A stretch of DNA of 64,000 nt from Pseudisothecium myosuroides (Eukaryota; Streptophyta; Bryopsida; Hypnales; Lembophyllaceae): assembly GCA_951799445.1 (NCBI GenBank), contig OX637287.1:50807724-50871723 (forward strand), read 5' to 3'. The position numbers and the translations under genes were made by a program. The notes beneath the pieces were generated by a model. The model had not been told where the DNA came from, did not search any database, and was given only the letters and a program-made list of their open reading frames with translations. Shown here piece by piece: positions 1 to 11,700 of this stretch; position 1 is the stretch's first letter, and the number at the start of each line of letters is the position of its first letter.

Positions 1-3000
1 GTTAGATTTTAGAAGCATAAATCTACATTCTAAAATATTGAATTTTAGAAATTGAGTTGATTTGGAGGTGGGGACATCTTCTAATAACATTAAAAAATGC
101 ATAGATTTTCCCTCTATAAAATTCCTTGCATCACATTTCCCTATGAAGGCCACATTCACTGTGAACATCAATTTTCTACACTTCTATGTTTCTTTGGAGG
201 GGATTTTTAGTACATTACCCGCAAGGAAATCAAAAAATGTTCCTTGCACTATAAGAAACCCGTTTTTTTTCCGATGTTGGAGCGAAAACATGCAATGTCC
301 AAGGCTGAACATACTATATATGTTTGCAGAGACATCAAGATGTCTGAGACACGGGGCACAATTTTGGGGAGAATTATGTGGATGTTTTAGATGACGGCGC
401 CAAATTACATTGAAAACAAGTGGATGTTACCATAGATGCCAAGATTTTTGATGATATGGCTAAGGACACAATACTGTCCTCAGGGACGTCTGCAAAAACA
501 TTAATTGCCATGTCAGCTTTGTTGACCCATTTTCATAGTGGATAAGTTTTGAAAAATTACTTTGGTCTTGTGTAAAAAGGCTGACCAAGGTTTAAAAAAA
601 AGGCGTACGGGCAACCATTGAGCAAGCTTTGAAAAAAAAGATGATGTGGTTGATGATGTGGCATGCTACATGGATATTGATTGACGTGGCATCAAATATT
701 GTTGATGTGGCATGCCACATCAGCAAAGGGGCCCTTGAGGAGGCCTATTTTTATGCAATTTCTACGCTTATTTTAGAGATGTCTAAGTAGACATAGAGAC
801 GTTGTCAGAGACATTATATAAGACGGTAAAATGTCTTGTTTAACGTCATTGTAGACGTCATAATGTCAAAAGAAATGTAGTCACATGAGTCTCAATGTCT
901 AAAGAGATGTCTATGGAGATGTTTGGATGTTTTGAAAGACGCAATTTCAATGAATATCTCACACTGGTGCATTCCACTATGAATAATGTGGTACATTTTG
1001 CGTTCTATTAGATTCTATGGGAGTTCTAGTATTTGGAAACAACAAAGGACGACGTCTTCTTCCATGTCTCGTTGCTTAGGATATGACCAAGAGTCATTCT
1101 TTTGACAACATCCACATCCACTACTTCTAGACTCAGTGTATTCCATAAACGGCAACAAGTAGGACAAGTTACGTACATAGTTAGTATTCCTCTCTTCTAG
1201 TTTTTTAGTACAAGGCGTCATCTCAATTGATTTTGGACAACAAATATTAACATGGAATGGCACATGCATATGGTGAGGGTCGAGGGACAAAAGGTTTGAA
1301 CAAGGTAGACAGACCACTCTTATTGAATAAGGAATGCGATAAAACAGATTTCCAAATACTATTATTCACATACAGAACAAGGCAATATATATGTCCATTC
1401 AAAAATTATGCATGCATTTTGTATAAATGATCTTCAACATGGCATTGACGTGCCAAGCACGCCTTAGGCAACAGTAGTAGGCACAATTGTCTTCATGACA
1501 CCTTCCCCCTCTGATGACTGTTAAAAGTACATTGGTATGTCTTGGCAAACATACATGAAGACCACACATTCTTTCTTATTGACATCCGCCCAAACGTCCG
1601 CATGCAGTCCCAGTGAAACATGTAGGACTGGTAGGCACTAACCTTCGTCCTCCGTCACAACATTATTGCCTAGTATGTCTCTAAAGTTGTCAACATTGTC
1701 CCGGGGACGTCAAACAGGGTCTGCCTCTTGCCCTAGTGGTTACAAGTGAGCAAATTCTTCGTCGTTTATTCATTTTGCAACTGAACCACGTCTAGCATGG
1801 CTTCAATTTCTTTGGGGGGAAATAGTGCAATGAAATGTATTTGCATTACTAGTGAGAAGATTTTGAATACGGCAATTTCCTGGACAATTGAGAAACTGAT
1901 GCATACATTTCACATAAGCAACTCTACATATGGCAATGATGTCAAACGCATGTCACACTTAGCATCAAGCACCGCTACCTTTGTCCCTCAATGAATGTCT
2001 CGAAGACACTAATATTCTTCTAGAAGACATGGAAGTGGACAATCCACTCTGTCCTCATGACGTCCCGCCTGAGGTCTTGTTGGACGTTTGCGTGCTGCCC
2101 CCACAGAAATGTAATTTTTGCATATTGCATATCCCATATGGTTTGTCTTCCCTTCTACCACCCCACTTGTATAAAGAGCCCATCTTCTCCCCTCTGTATA
2201 CTCACATCAAGTGGCTTTTAAAGTCATGTAATATAATTGTCAAGTATGGCATATTGTGTATGGTGTATTATGTTTGATATATTGTGTACAGTGTATTGTG
2301 TATGACATGTTGCATTGGACATTATGAAATGCATATAAATGTCATGTAGGAGATATGATTGAGACTGTCCATATTAACATCAAGCTAAATCGTGCACTTA
2401 ATCACATGAATGTCTAACGTGACATCATTTTGTTCTCCTAAATCACACTAAACATTGCCAAAGGTATTTATGATGAAAGGTAGACGTCTACATTGATGTC
2501 ACAAGATATCTGAACGTCTAACACTACTACAAAATTTAGTGTCCTATTCAACAAAAAAATCAAAAAATATATGTTATTTTGGACAGTGGATTAGGACATT
2601 TTGATTCGGACAATAATCAACACTTCTATGTTGATTTTATATCTTGATTCGGTCACAGTGAAAAAATTATTATTATTATTCAATAATTTGCCACGTAAGC
2701 TGCCACATAGGCTAAACTTGCCACACAAGCAAGACTGCCACATCACTAGAACGGCCAAACGGATTAGATTGCCATGTCAACAATCAACAAATTGATATTA
2801 AATAATTAATTAAAGTTTCCAAATTAAATTCATAAATTTAAAATTTAACTTTAAAAAATCCAACATTATATTCAAAATAATTAAATAAATATATACTACT
2901 ATACAGCTTTGAATGCCAAAATCCACCACTACATACCAAATAATTTAACATATATTCCAATTTAACTTTGAATGTAGCTTACCTTGGTGTTTGAAGAGAG

Positions 3001-3079
3001 GGAAAGACAAGGCCTTTATACAAGTGGGGTGGTAGGAGGTAGGACAATCCATATGGGATTTGTAAAGAGTGAGGAATAG

Positions 3080-3520
3080 TAGGAGCTCAACCGATTATAC
3101 TTAAGTCAAAAGTAGGAATTGTGGTTTAAGTAGAATTTCAGACCTCAATTAGGCATTGTAGAATTATTTTTTTCAAAAAACTTTGAACTAAGTTATTGTA
3201 GAAAATGAATCTAAATTTCATCTCCAAAAATCCGTTTGAGATTTCAAGCCTCCAATTAAAAGTTATGGACAAATTTGAGAGAGGGGTTAGAAAGGACATT
3301 TTTTTTGACAATTTCAAACACCCACTTTGAAATTTGTCCATAACTTTTGATTGGAGGCTTGAAACATCAAACGGTTTTTTGGAATTGAAATTTGGCTTGA
3401 TTTCACAACTTTTTTTAGTTCAAAAAGATTTGAAAAAAGATATTCTACTATGACAAAATGAGGTTTGAAATTCTACTTTGCACACAATTCCTACATTTTG
3501 ACAATGAGCGGTCAAGCTCT
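3080..3520. repeat. Long inverted repeat (hairpin 1) inside the nested CACTA element
   Basis: Sequence from about 3080 to 3290 is repeated, imperfectly and inverted, from about 3310 to 3520. For example, gtaggaattgtg near 3112 pairs with cacacaattcctac near 3481, and cctccaattaaaagttatgg near 3250 pairs with ccataacttttgattggagg near 3339. The inverted copies meet near 3300. It may be an older hairpin MITE carried along by the CACTA element. Confidence 0.7.
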
Positions 3521-3624
3521 CATCTTCAAATTATCCCATATTCTTTGATAATTCATGATGAACAATGGATTTCATTGTAAAAACAACCTCTCTACTATCA
3601 TTTTTACTAAATGTCAATGAAAAA

Positions 3625-4391
3625 CGGTGACTCCTAGTAGTAGTTGGAGCCACCATATAAATTGCTCTCATAAATTGAGAAACTAGAATTGTAAAGTGAA
3701 AATTGGGCATATTGTTGTACAAAAGGGATTCTACAATTTCACTTAGAGTGGACTATACTTAGACCTATTATTATTTGAATGAAATTTTTATGTAAAAATA
3801 GTTTTTTTGTGAAAAGTCAAAATGTCTCATTTTTTTTTATAGGAAGAATATACATCTTGACTAGAATTACATATTATAAGTTCCATGAATTTTAAATTTT
3901 TATTGATTGAATTTTATGGATTGAAATCTTATTGATTAAAACTTGACCTCAAAATTTTCATTTTTTCATTTTTCATTCCATAGATTGAAAAAAATAAAAT
4001 AAAAATTCAAAATAACATCAAATAACTATATATATCAAAAACATATTTGCAATTTATGGAGTGAAAAATTAAAAAGTCAAATTTTAATCAATAAGATATC
4101 AATCAATAAAAATCCAATATTCATGAATCTTGTAGTATGTGATTCTAGTCAAGATGCATATTCATCCTATGAAAAGAAATGAGACATTTTGACTTTTCAC
4201 AAAAAAATTATTTTTACATAAAAATTTCATTCAAATAATAATAAGTCTAAATATAATCCATTCTAAGTGAAATTGTACATAAAGGTAGAATCCCTTTTAT
4301 ACAACATGTCAAAATTTCTCTTAATATTTCCAATTTTTTAGTTTATTAAAACAATTTATATAGTAGCCAATTATTTTTGGGAGTCACCATA
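3625..4391. repeat. Long inverted repeat (hairpin 2) inside the nested CACTA element
   Basis: Arms of roughly 350 bases face each other around an AT-rich centre near 4000. Ggtgactcc near 3627 pairs with ggagtcacc near 4380, and gggattctac near 3726 pairs with gtagaatccc near 4286. Tgaaaagtcaaaatgtctca near 3812 pairs with tgagacattttgacttttca near 4180. A transcript through it would fold into a long double-stranded RNA. Confidence 0.72.
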
Positions 4392-5475
4392 AGTCCATCA
4401 CCTTGCCATATAGAATATCTTGATTTTAGATGGTCATTGGACTTTATTTTGGACTTTCCCGCTAATATTGGACATTTTTATTTTTTACAAAATTTTGATC
4501 ATTTAATTTTTTGCTAAATTTGACATTTTTTCTTATTCATTTTATTTATTTTTTGGCATACTTTTAAATAATTATTTTTGGCCGGCCCTATCTTACTATT
4601 ACAATATGTGGGAAAATGAAAATGATGTTGAGAGGATTGCCGAATCAACTGAGCAAATTTTCTTTTTGTTCAAATCAACCAAATCATGTTGATTGATGTT
4701 TGGAGGACTGCCAAATCAACAGAGCCCAATTTTTTTTTGTTGTAATCAATGTAAGTGCATTGATTTTCAGTTGATTAGGGCCCCCTTTTCTAGTAGTGTA
4801 AGGTGACGTTCCAAAATACATCTATAAAAACGTCTAGATGTCTGAGTTGACGTCTCAGAAAACGTGTAGATGTCTAACTTGATGTCTTCAAAGACAATAT
4901 TAAAATTCTTAGACAACAGAAAACTATGCTGACGTGGCATGCCACGTCATCCTTGCTGAATGCTACGTCATTTTTTTCGCCGCCACATCACGTACTCACA
5001 TGCCACCTCACATGCCACGTCATAGACAAGAATGGATGAAAAATTCCTACATGGTTGCCCATATCCGCATGGCGCTTAGGTGGCGGCCTTTGAGGACCCC
5101 GTTGACCCATGTCTTTTTGGATGTTTGGTTGAAAACATTTGGATGTTAGGCGAGATTTTTGATGTTTTTGACATGTCTCATACAATGTAAAATTTTGGAC
5201 ATCCACACAGATGTTTTTAGACATCACACAAGGCATTAGCACGCAGAATCCTGGGATAAAATAAAACATGGGTTTCTTATAGTGTTGTGAAAGAACCTAA
5301 ACATTAGTTAATAATGCTATACACCATATTATAGTTTTTTTCTCGATTGAAATACCACAACAGTAGTAGATATATTCTTAAAATTTCAACTCTAGTTTTC
5401 ATGATGTATTTTTCCTTTGAGCTTCTATATATGTAGTTAAAAAGAAATGGTGTATCATTGTACTATTTATGTATA

Positions 5476-5834
5476 CAGTAGAATCTGTCTTAGTGCATAC
5501 TGCATAGTGCTGGAACTCTGCACTAAGAGAGATTTTATGCATTTATGGTCAATTTCATTACAATGGCGGTATTATTGTGCCATTTAAACGGTGTGACATT
5601 TTGACCATCTAGGACTAGTATAGATTTAAAAATGGCCGTTCTAAACTGTAAAAGTGCCAAAGTTCAGTAACACCACCATTTTAGTGGAATTGACCATATT
5701 TGTACAAGTGTAGTAATGGCACCTAGGAAACATGGCCTCTAACTACACTGACTCCTTTCCAGAAGGACCCACCCACTAACTCTCTCACTGCATATTATGC
5801 ACCAAAAGAGTATGCAGTAAGAGAGGTTCTACTG
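5476..5834. mobile_element. Tigger/pogo-like MITE with TA target duplication
   Basis: The left end CAGTAGAATCTGTCTTA pairs with the right end, whose reverse complement is CAGTAGAACCTCTCTTA, giving an inverted repeat of about 24 bp flanked by TA on each side. TIRs of the CAGTAGAACCTCT type with TA duplication are typical of Tc1/mariner relatives such as pogo/Tigger. The element is 359 bp and encodes nothing. Confidence 0.65.
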
Positions 5835-6077
5835 TATTATTTGGTAAATAAGTATTATCTAGTCTAAAAAGAAAAATCAGTGTAGGCTGTGATCGAAGAA
5901 ACTACAGCAAGAAAGTTTTCTACGGAGGTTTCAAGTCATCCATAAAAGCCTTTATTGGCAGTATGGTCAACAGTGTCGGTATGTGCAGTACAGTATAATC
6001 ATAGTACATCTTCAGATATATGTACACAATCAACAAAACTCCGTCACCGAAATGGAAAACCCGGCATCAGACAACAT

Positions 6078-7158
6078 TTACACAGCGGCGGCGACAGGCA
6101 TGCCTAACTTGGGATCATTTACAGCTTTCAGTTGGCCGGGCTCGTTGGCATATCCCTCACGGGTGGCTGATCCAGCATGCAACGCCAGGAGGTAGAGCAA
6201 CTCAGTGAGCGACAGAATGATCATGAATGCCTCCGCAGTTCTCTGCAATTTGTCAAAACACAAATAGTCATTTACCACATGCACATGACTCTGAACTTCT
6301 ACAGTACAATATCCTGCACACTATCATTGACTGCAGCTAACTCGTCACACATTCAAACTATGTCCTAGTGGAAAAGTTGCGATCCAAGGTGAGAGTGTAC
6401 TGTACCAGTCTTCTGCTGCGACCGTAGCGGGTGTGAATCTCCTTGGCGCCGATGCCCATCGCCAACAAGGTGAGCGACCAAGCGATGAGAGAGACAGCAC
6501 CAGCGGCTGCCAAGCTATCAGTACGCCACACGCGCACGTGGTGCATCCCTGCCAACACAGAGGCCAGACCAACCATGCACGCGACCAAGGTGACGAGAGT
6601 GACGACGGGCGTCACCACATTTCCTGTCAACAATCACCAAGTCTCCCGTCAAAATTCGGACACGCAGTCATTTAAATGTGACAGAAGATGATCAGGAAGT
6701 ACAATTTGGGGACACCACCCCGGCCGAGCCTGAAGTGCACACCCTCGTAGACATTCTCTCCAGAGAAAATAATGAAACTGGGTGTCACCTCAGCAGCACT
6801 CCAGCTGAATCACAGATTCTCCCATCAACTGAATGAGAATATGCAGTCATTTAGATGTGACAGAAGATCTCCGTAGTAGCAAGTCCCAGAAATACTAGCT
6901 ATGTTTCAAGAACTTCGAATGATTCTGGAGCTAATAAAGGCGGTTCTAATCTACGTTTTCTGCGTAATACACAATGATAGTAGAATTTGCGAAGGTCGTT
7001 TGGTACTCACCAGAGGGGACGCTGGATCCACCGAAGCCAGAGTTGGCGTTGAAGTTGCGATTCAACACAGAGCCTGCCAGTGCAGCAGCGATGAAGTAGA
7101 GGCAGAAGTTGAGCACCATGAGAGGGATGAGCATTCCTCTGCTGATTCCGAACGCCAT
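6078..7158 (-). CDS. AWPM-19-like four-span plant membrane protein
   Basis: Three exons on the minus strand: 7158-7011, 6623-6406 and 6242-6078. Phases join cleanly (148, 218 and 165 bases) to give 176 residues, the usual size of the family. Four hydrophobic segments are visible at about residues 8-28, 53-75, 83-108 and 125-145. The diagnostic stretch HHVRVWRTDSLAAAGA followed by AWSLTLLAMG and AKEI is the AWPM-19 signature, and EAFMIILSLTELLYLL matches the family's last span. AWPM-19 proteins are plasma-membrane proteins of seeds, stressed tissues and mosses; rice PM1 is reported to import abscisic acid, but the role here is inferred only from family. Intron 1 (6624-7010) holds an in-frame-looking open stretch that is not needed for the family sequence. 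Confidence 0.9.
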
Positions 7159-7222
7159 CGCTACGAAATTGACAGCGATGCAGCCTCAAGAGCAAGCACA
7201 CCTTAAATGGCTACCTAGTGTG

Positions 7223-7230
7223 TATATATA
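7223..7230 (-). promoter_or_regulatory. Candidate TATA box of the AWPM-19-like gene
   Basis: TATATATA lies 65-72 bases upstream of the ATG at 7158 on the minus strand. That would put transcription start near 7195 and leave a 5' leader of about 35-40 bases. It is inferred from position only. Confidence 0.45.
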
Positions 7231-8654
7231 AGCTTACCAGTCTCCTCGTTCATAGAAACAGGACTTACAAACCGCCTCGTTGTAAGAAAAGAAAGAGGTT
7301 ACAACGAATGAGCGGACGCCGCCTGTTAAGTCGCACCGTCTGAGACTCTCCCATGCTCCACCAGAAGCGGGCCCATGTCATCAGAATTCGGAAGATTTTT
7401 GTTTCCGAGAACTTTGTCCGACTTCTGAATGGTGAGCGATGGTGGCAGACTGGCAGTTGGGATTCCGTTAGCTTCTAAATTCGGGGACCACCGTTGCAAC
7501 CCAACCTGCAAAGTGGATGCGAACCTCAAGCGACAAGTCAGTTCTTGAAAGCTTGCTACACTCCGAAAAGGAGGTCTCAGAGCTTTCAACTTGTAGTGCA
7601 GGATTCCACTATTTCTTTCCAATTTGGTCCCGTAATATTACGAGCCCAAAGTCTTGTCAACTAGATGTAGTAAGCAATGTCAGTGCGAGACGTCAACTGC
7701 AGGATTCTCTTCTTTCATTCGACTTCAAGACCTGCACAATTTTGAGCTCCAATTCTCATCAACGAACATCAACAATTCTAGTTCTCACTAAGAGTTTTCA
7801 ATGCCGTTTGAGAATCGCCGAATACCCCGAATAGAAAGCCCACACTCAGGCCTGATAAGCGCTACTACATTTCGAATTCTCAAGGCCGTGATTTCTCTGC
7901 AATTGGTCTTCGACGTCGAATCTGAATGGCAGGGCTCTACTTTTGATTACTGTTGATAAGTAAAGATTTGCAGCACTCGGTACATAGCCTAGAATCATGG
8001 CCCGCTAAAGTAGCTAGCGCGTCAAATGCAACACTCAACGATTGATGATGGGAATCTGAACACGACCATGGAAGTGACGAAGATGATCTAACCGTCTACA
8101 GCTTTAATTTGGAAAATTATACAAAAATATACACCGTGAAGTAATCAGAAAGCCGCACCAACACGAGTCCATTAGGGGTCAACCAGATGATAAAAGCGGA
8201 TGCAGATGGGGAATGAACTAGGGAACCGAGCAACCCTAGCGATTGAAGTTTGAGTGCCATCTCCAAAAACCGAAATAAAATGAAGGCCGCATGTAAGTTC
8301 ACCTTCATCTGATACGTGCAAATCAAAATACGCTATTAATCAAAACGAAATAACCCTTTAAGGACGAGCAATTCATCATTTGGAAATGCCCAATTTGATC
8401 GACCACACTGTAAAAATCACAATTCAAACGAAAATGGTCTTTAAAACATTAGATCAACTGAGAAACATTCATGTGTCAGTTCAAAAAAATAATAATTTTG
8501 AAAAAGTAAGAATCCCAAGTAGAACTCTTCAAAACTCCTAAAAAATATGAGACCACAATATGGTCTCCGTCACCCTTAAAAGGGTGAAGCAAGTTATGCT
8601 CACAGAAACAAGATGAATACAATGGCAATGCCCGCTCTTCTATACATCCGGAAC
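7231..8654. other. Intergenic stretch between AWPM-19-like gene and the NEDD1 inverted repeat
   Basis: About 1.4 kb with ordinary composition and only short ORFs (for example 7326-7622 minus and 7517-7834 plus) that resemble no family I know and overlap each other in different frames. The part near 7231-7600 is probably promoter of the AWPM-19-like gene. I see no RNA gene or repeat end here. Confidence 0.5.
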
Positions 8655-8746
8655 GTGTCGGCTACACGTGGTTTAGGCATATACCGGTACCCAAAATTGA
8701 CTCAATCCCTAAAGCTCGCCAGTTGACATGGGGAATTAAACTATCG

Positions 8747-11700
8747 CTAGTAAAGATCTCGGAGCTGTTGATTTTCTCGACGAAGAGTCTTGATCTCCTC
8801 AACAAGCTCCGCCTGCTTCGCTAGGAACGAATCCATCATGCTACCCATTTCCGTCTGCACAAACGAAACTCGTTTCAGAAAACAAAACAAAAAAGCAGGC
8901 TCCTTATCATCAAGACTTCAGAAAGAAATCGGACATCGGGATATCGAAAACCAATGATCATGCAATTCGAATTGGATTGGCGAAACCAAACAGACAAATC
9001 GGAGCACATAGCGGAGATAGTGGACCATAATCATCCAAGACGAGTGCATCTTTGTGACTCCTCATACCCGGACCGTGGCGAGGAACTCCTCAAGCCGGGA
9101 TGGAGCACAAGACTTACCTGCTGAATGTGAAACTGCCGAAGGAGCTCCAAATGCAAATTCTGGACCTCTTCATGAATCGCTCTCTGGACTGCACCAAGAC
9201 TTTCTTCCAAGCCTCTCTGAACCAGCTGGAGAGCGAAACCAGTAGCTCCCATCCCTTGCTGCTGTTGCTGCTGCTGCTCCAGTGGCGACTGAGCTCTTTG
9301 CCCATTCCCTTGAGAGTGGCCCTGCCAAATGTCGCAACATGTACTCAGCGTAAATTGACGAGGGAGAAATCAAGAATAAAACACGACTGCAGCGTAACGA
9401 CATGCATTGTCACGGACGGGCTCAAGGATGCATACATTTGTTGCAGGTGGAGTGGCCCCTGCGGAACCGGCTACATCCGATCTGGACAAATAGCCATTCT
9501 CAAGATCTTTCATTCCTTCGGAACTTCCAGACACCCCACCTCGGTCCTCTCGTCTCTCCAACCCCGACTTTCTTTGCTTAGGGGATCCTGCATCCCCAGC
9601 AGATCCTGGAAACACCCCAGGAAGAGATCGTGAAAAGCTGGAGTTCAGATCCCGGGCCTCGTACGACAACAACTTCTTGTTAGCAGCTATAGCTGCCGCC
9701 TCAAAGTTACTCGCTGACGCAGTGGCTGGCTGATGGGCCGCGCCATTGGTCACGGGTACGGACGACTCTTGATCCAAGGATCGAAGCGATAGAATGTCAC
9801 TTTTGGCAGAAGACGGATGTTTGCTTTCTGCAGGGGTTGCCAATGAATCGAATCGGGATGACGGAAGACCTGTAGTGGAACCAAACCTGCACCACGCGCA
9901 AGGACGACTCGGAATAAGAGAAAACCAGGAGTAGTATGAATCTGATACCAGTTGAAATCGAGAAGAGCTACTCCATGCGAATCTTTAGATCGAACATAAA
10001 TCGATGATGTCAATTCAGTGAAAAATCCAGCGCATCACAAATGAACAGCTAAATACTGTCCCCCTGATGAGAAACTCAGGACCATCGCATCACCGTCAAT
10101 GCCTATCCCATAAAAAGCACACTTCAAGCAGGCAGATTACAACCAAAGAAACCCCGGGAAAATACTAACCTGGACATAGTCGGTTGCCTTGAACCCACTT
10201 TCTCCAAAGCTTCGCCGCCCCAAGCCTCAGGAGGCGTGACGGATGGAGATCGGTCCAGCTTGCTCGATATTCCTGCGGGAGGGGTAACTGCCACAGAAGA
10301 CCCAAGAGACATTCTTCCCTGTAAATCGCCCTGCCAAATAATTGCATACATTAGAATATCTAATCGAGAACCCACCCGAAAAACACGTCAACGTGAAAAG
10401 CCCAAAAGAAAAACACCACCAGCAACGACACAAATCCGAGCACCCCTGCGCTCGTTTCATTTCAAGAGGACCTGTAGGATCGAACAACTACATACCACCT
10501 GAAAATCTATCGCTGAAGAAAGAAATTCTCCCCAGAATAGGGAAGCAAGACAAACACCCAGCGTAGTAATAAGCATTGGAAGACAGATAGACTTGAGCAT
10601 CGGTCCTACGATGAGATTTTCTGTGCAGTGACGCTATGCAAACTTCGGGGGTTAGGAGATGCACCTGCCGACCTCCGAGAGAAGACCTGCGGGAAACACT
10701 GGAATCGCGGGAGTCTCGAGACTCCCGTCTATCCTCTTTCGCTTCCTCAATGTTAGGGAACTGGCGAACCGGAGGGGTGCCCCAAGTACTGATCCTTCTG
10801 TTGTCTCCTCCTAGAGCTGCCATATCCTTGTTAAATTCATCTCCAGTACCTCCTCCATCCCAATAACCGGAAATGGAAGGCGTAATGGGTTGTACATCGA
10901 CGAGAGGAGAAAAAACCTCCATGTCATCTTTCCCAGAGTTGAACGAGTTCGTCCGAGGAGTTTGAAGTCGAGAGATGGGACCGTTTCCCCACGCGCGCAT
11001 GGAAGATAGAGGGGTAACATCTCCTCCTGCTGACTTCGGCCTGGGAGGCCCACCAGCACCTGTAAGTTCCTGGGTGATCCGGTTGCTGAGTTTAGAAGAA
11101 GCAGCCCCGGTTGCTGTTCGACCCCTGGTGCCAGCAGGAAGAGGATCTGGCATTATGACTGATTCTTCGTTGCTATTACCGAGAAGAGCAGACTCTCCAG
11201 ACCTGGAATCTCGGACAGCAATTGGATTCGAACGCTGCCAACTCAAGCTGGTCACGGCCTGCACGAACGGGAACGGAAAAGGTGCACAAGTGTGAAGAAT
11301 AGAGAGGAGGGATATTATAAACACCACAGGTTACAGCAGCTGGAAACAGTAAAAAAAGAAAGAGCTCCAAGGCTGAGAATGCGCACGGGAAGTGCACGAA
11401 TTGGTATCCCTCACAATTCGGGCTCAAACAATGATCATCCCCTCTACTGCGAACCTCATAGAACACGATTTGCGCTATATCGAGACAAAACATTCAAACC
11501 TCTCCGCGATAAGGAAGCCAGATTCATAGAACTCTCAGAATGCACCATAAGACATTTCCTCTCACCTCTGCAGCACTGTAAGCTCGAAGAATCGTGAACG
11601 GCTGGGGACGACCACGAACGTCGTAAAACACGACCCGGCCACTATTGGTACCGGCGGCCAGGGTGTTGCCATCATCCCTAAAAGCCAAAGACGCAAAAGG

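Larger units (their letters stand above)
2522..4798. mobile_element. Nested CACTA-type element inserted in the outer CACTA element
   Basis: The left end reads CACTACTACAAAA and the right end, reverse-complemented, CACTACTAGAAAAGGGGG, so the terminal repeat starts CACTACTA. It is flanked by TAA on both sides (2519-2521 and 4799-4801), a 3-bp target duplication. The DNA on both sides carries the gacgtct-type motifs of the outer element, so this insertion is younger. No transposase is encoded. Most of the interior is two long inverted repeats (about 3080-3520 and 3625-4391). Confidence 0.82.
247..5284. mobile_element. Outer CACTA-type DNA transposon (non-autonomous), split by a nested element
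   Basis: The left end reads CACTATAAGAAACCC and the right end is its exact reverse complement, a 15-bp perfect terminal inverted repeat beginning CACTA. The element is flanked on both sides by the trinucleotide TTG (244-246 and 5285-5287), which matches the 3-bp target duplication of the CACTA (En/Spm) superfamily. Both subterminal regions are crowded with short variants of a gacgtct/agatgtct motif, like the transposase-binding arrays of CACTA elements. No long transposase reading frame is present; small ORFs near 1015-1317 and 1981-2277 have no family I can name. Without the nested element at 2522-4798 it would be about 2.76 kb. Confidence 0.85.

Noticed and set aside
1015..1317. 100-codon minus-strand ORF in the outer CACTA element as a transposase fragment
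   Set aside because: No TNPD or TNPA motif could be recognised, and low-complexity repeats nearby can keep frames open by chance.
6710..6800. Open stretch in AWPM-19-like intron 1 (minus) reading like an exon (…FSGENVYEGVHFRLGRGG…)
   Set aside because: Exon 1 joins exon 2 directly in phase 1 and restores the family sequence; the available acceptors before this stretch give early stops or a frame unlike the family.
7326..7834. Overlapping ORFs upstream of the AWPM-19-like gene
   Set aside because: They lie in conflicting frames and strands, with no splice continuity or family similarity.
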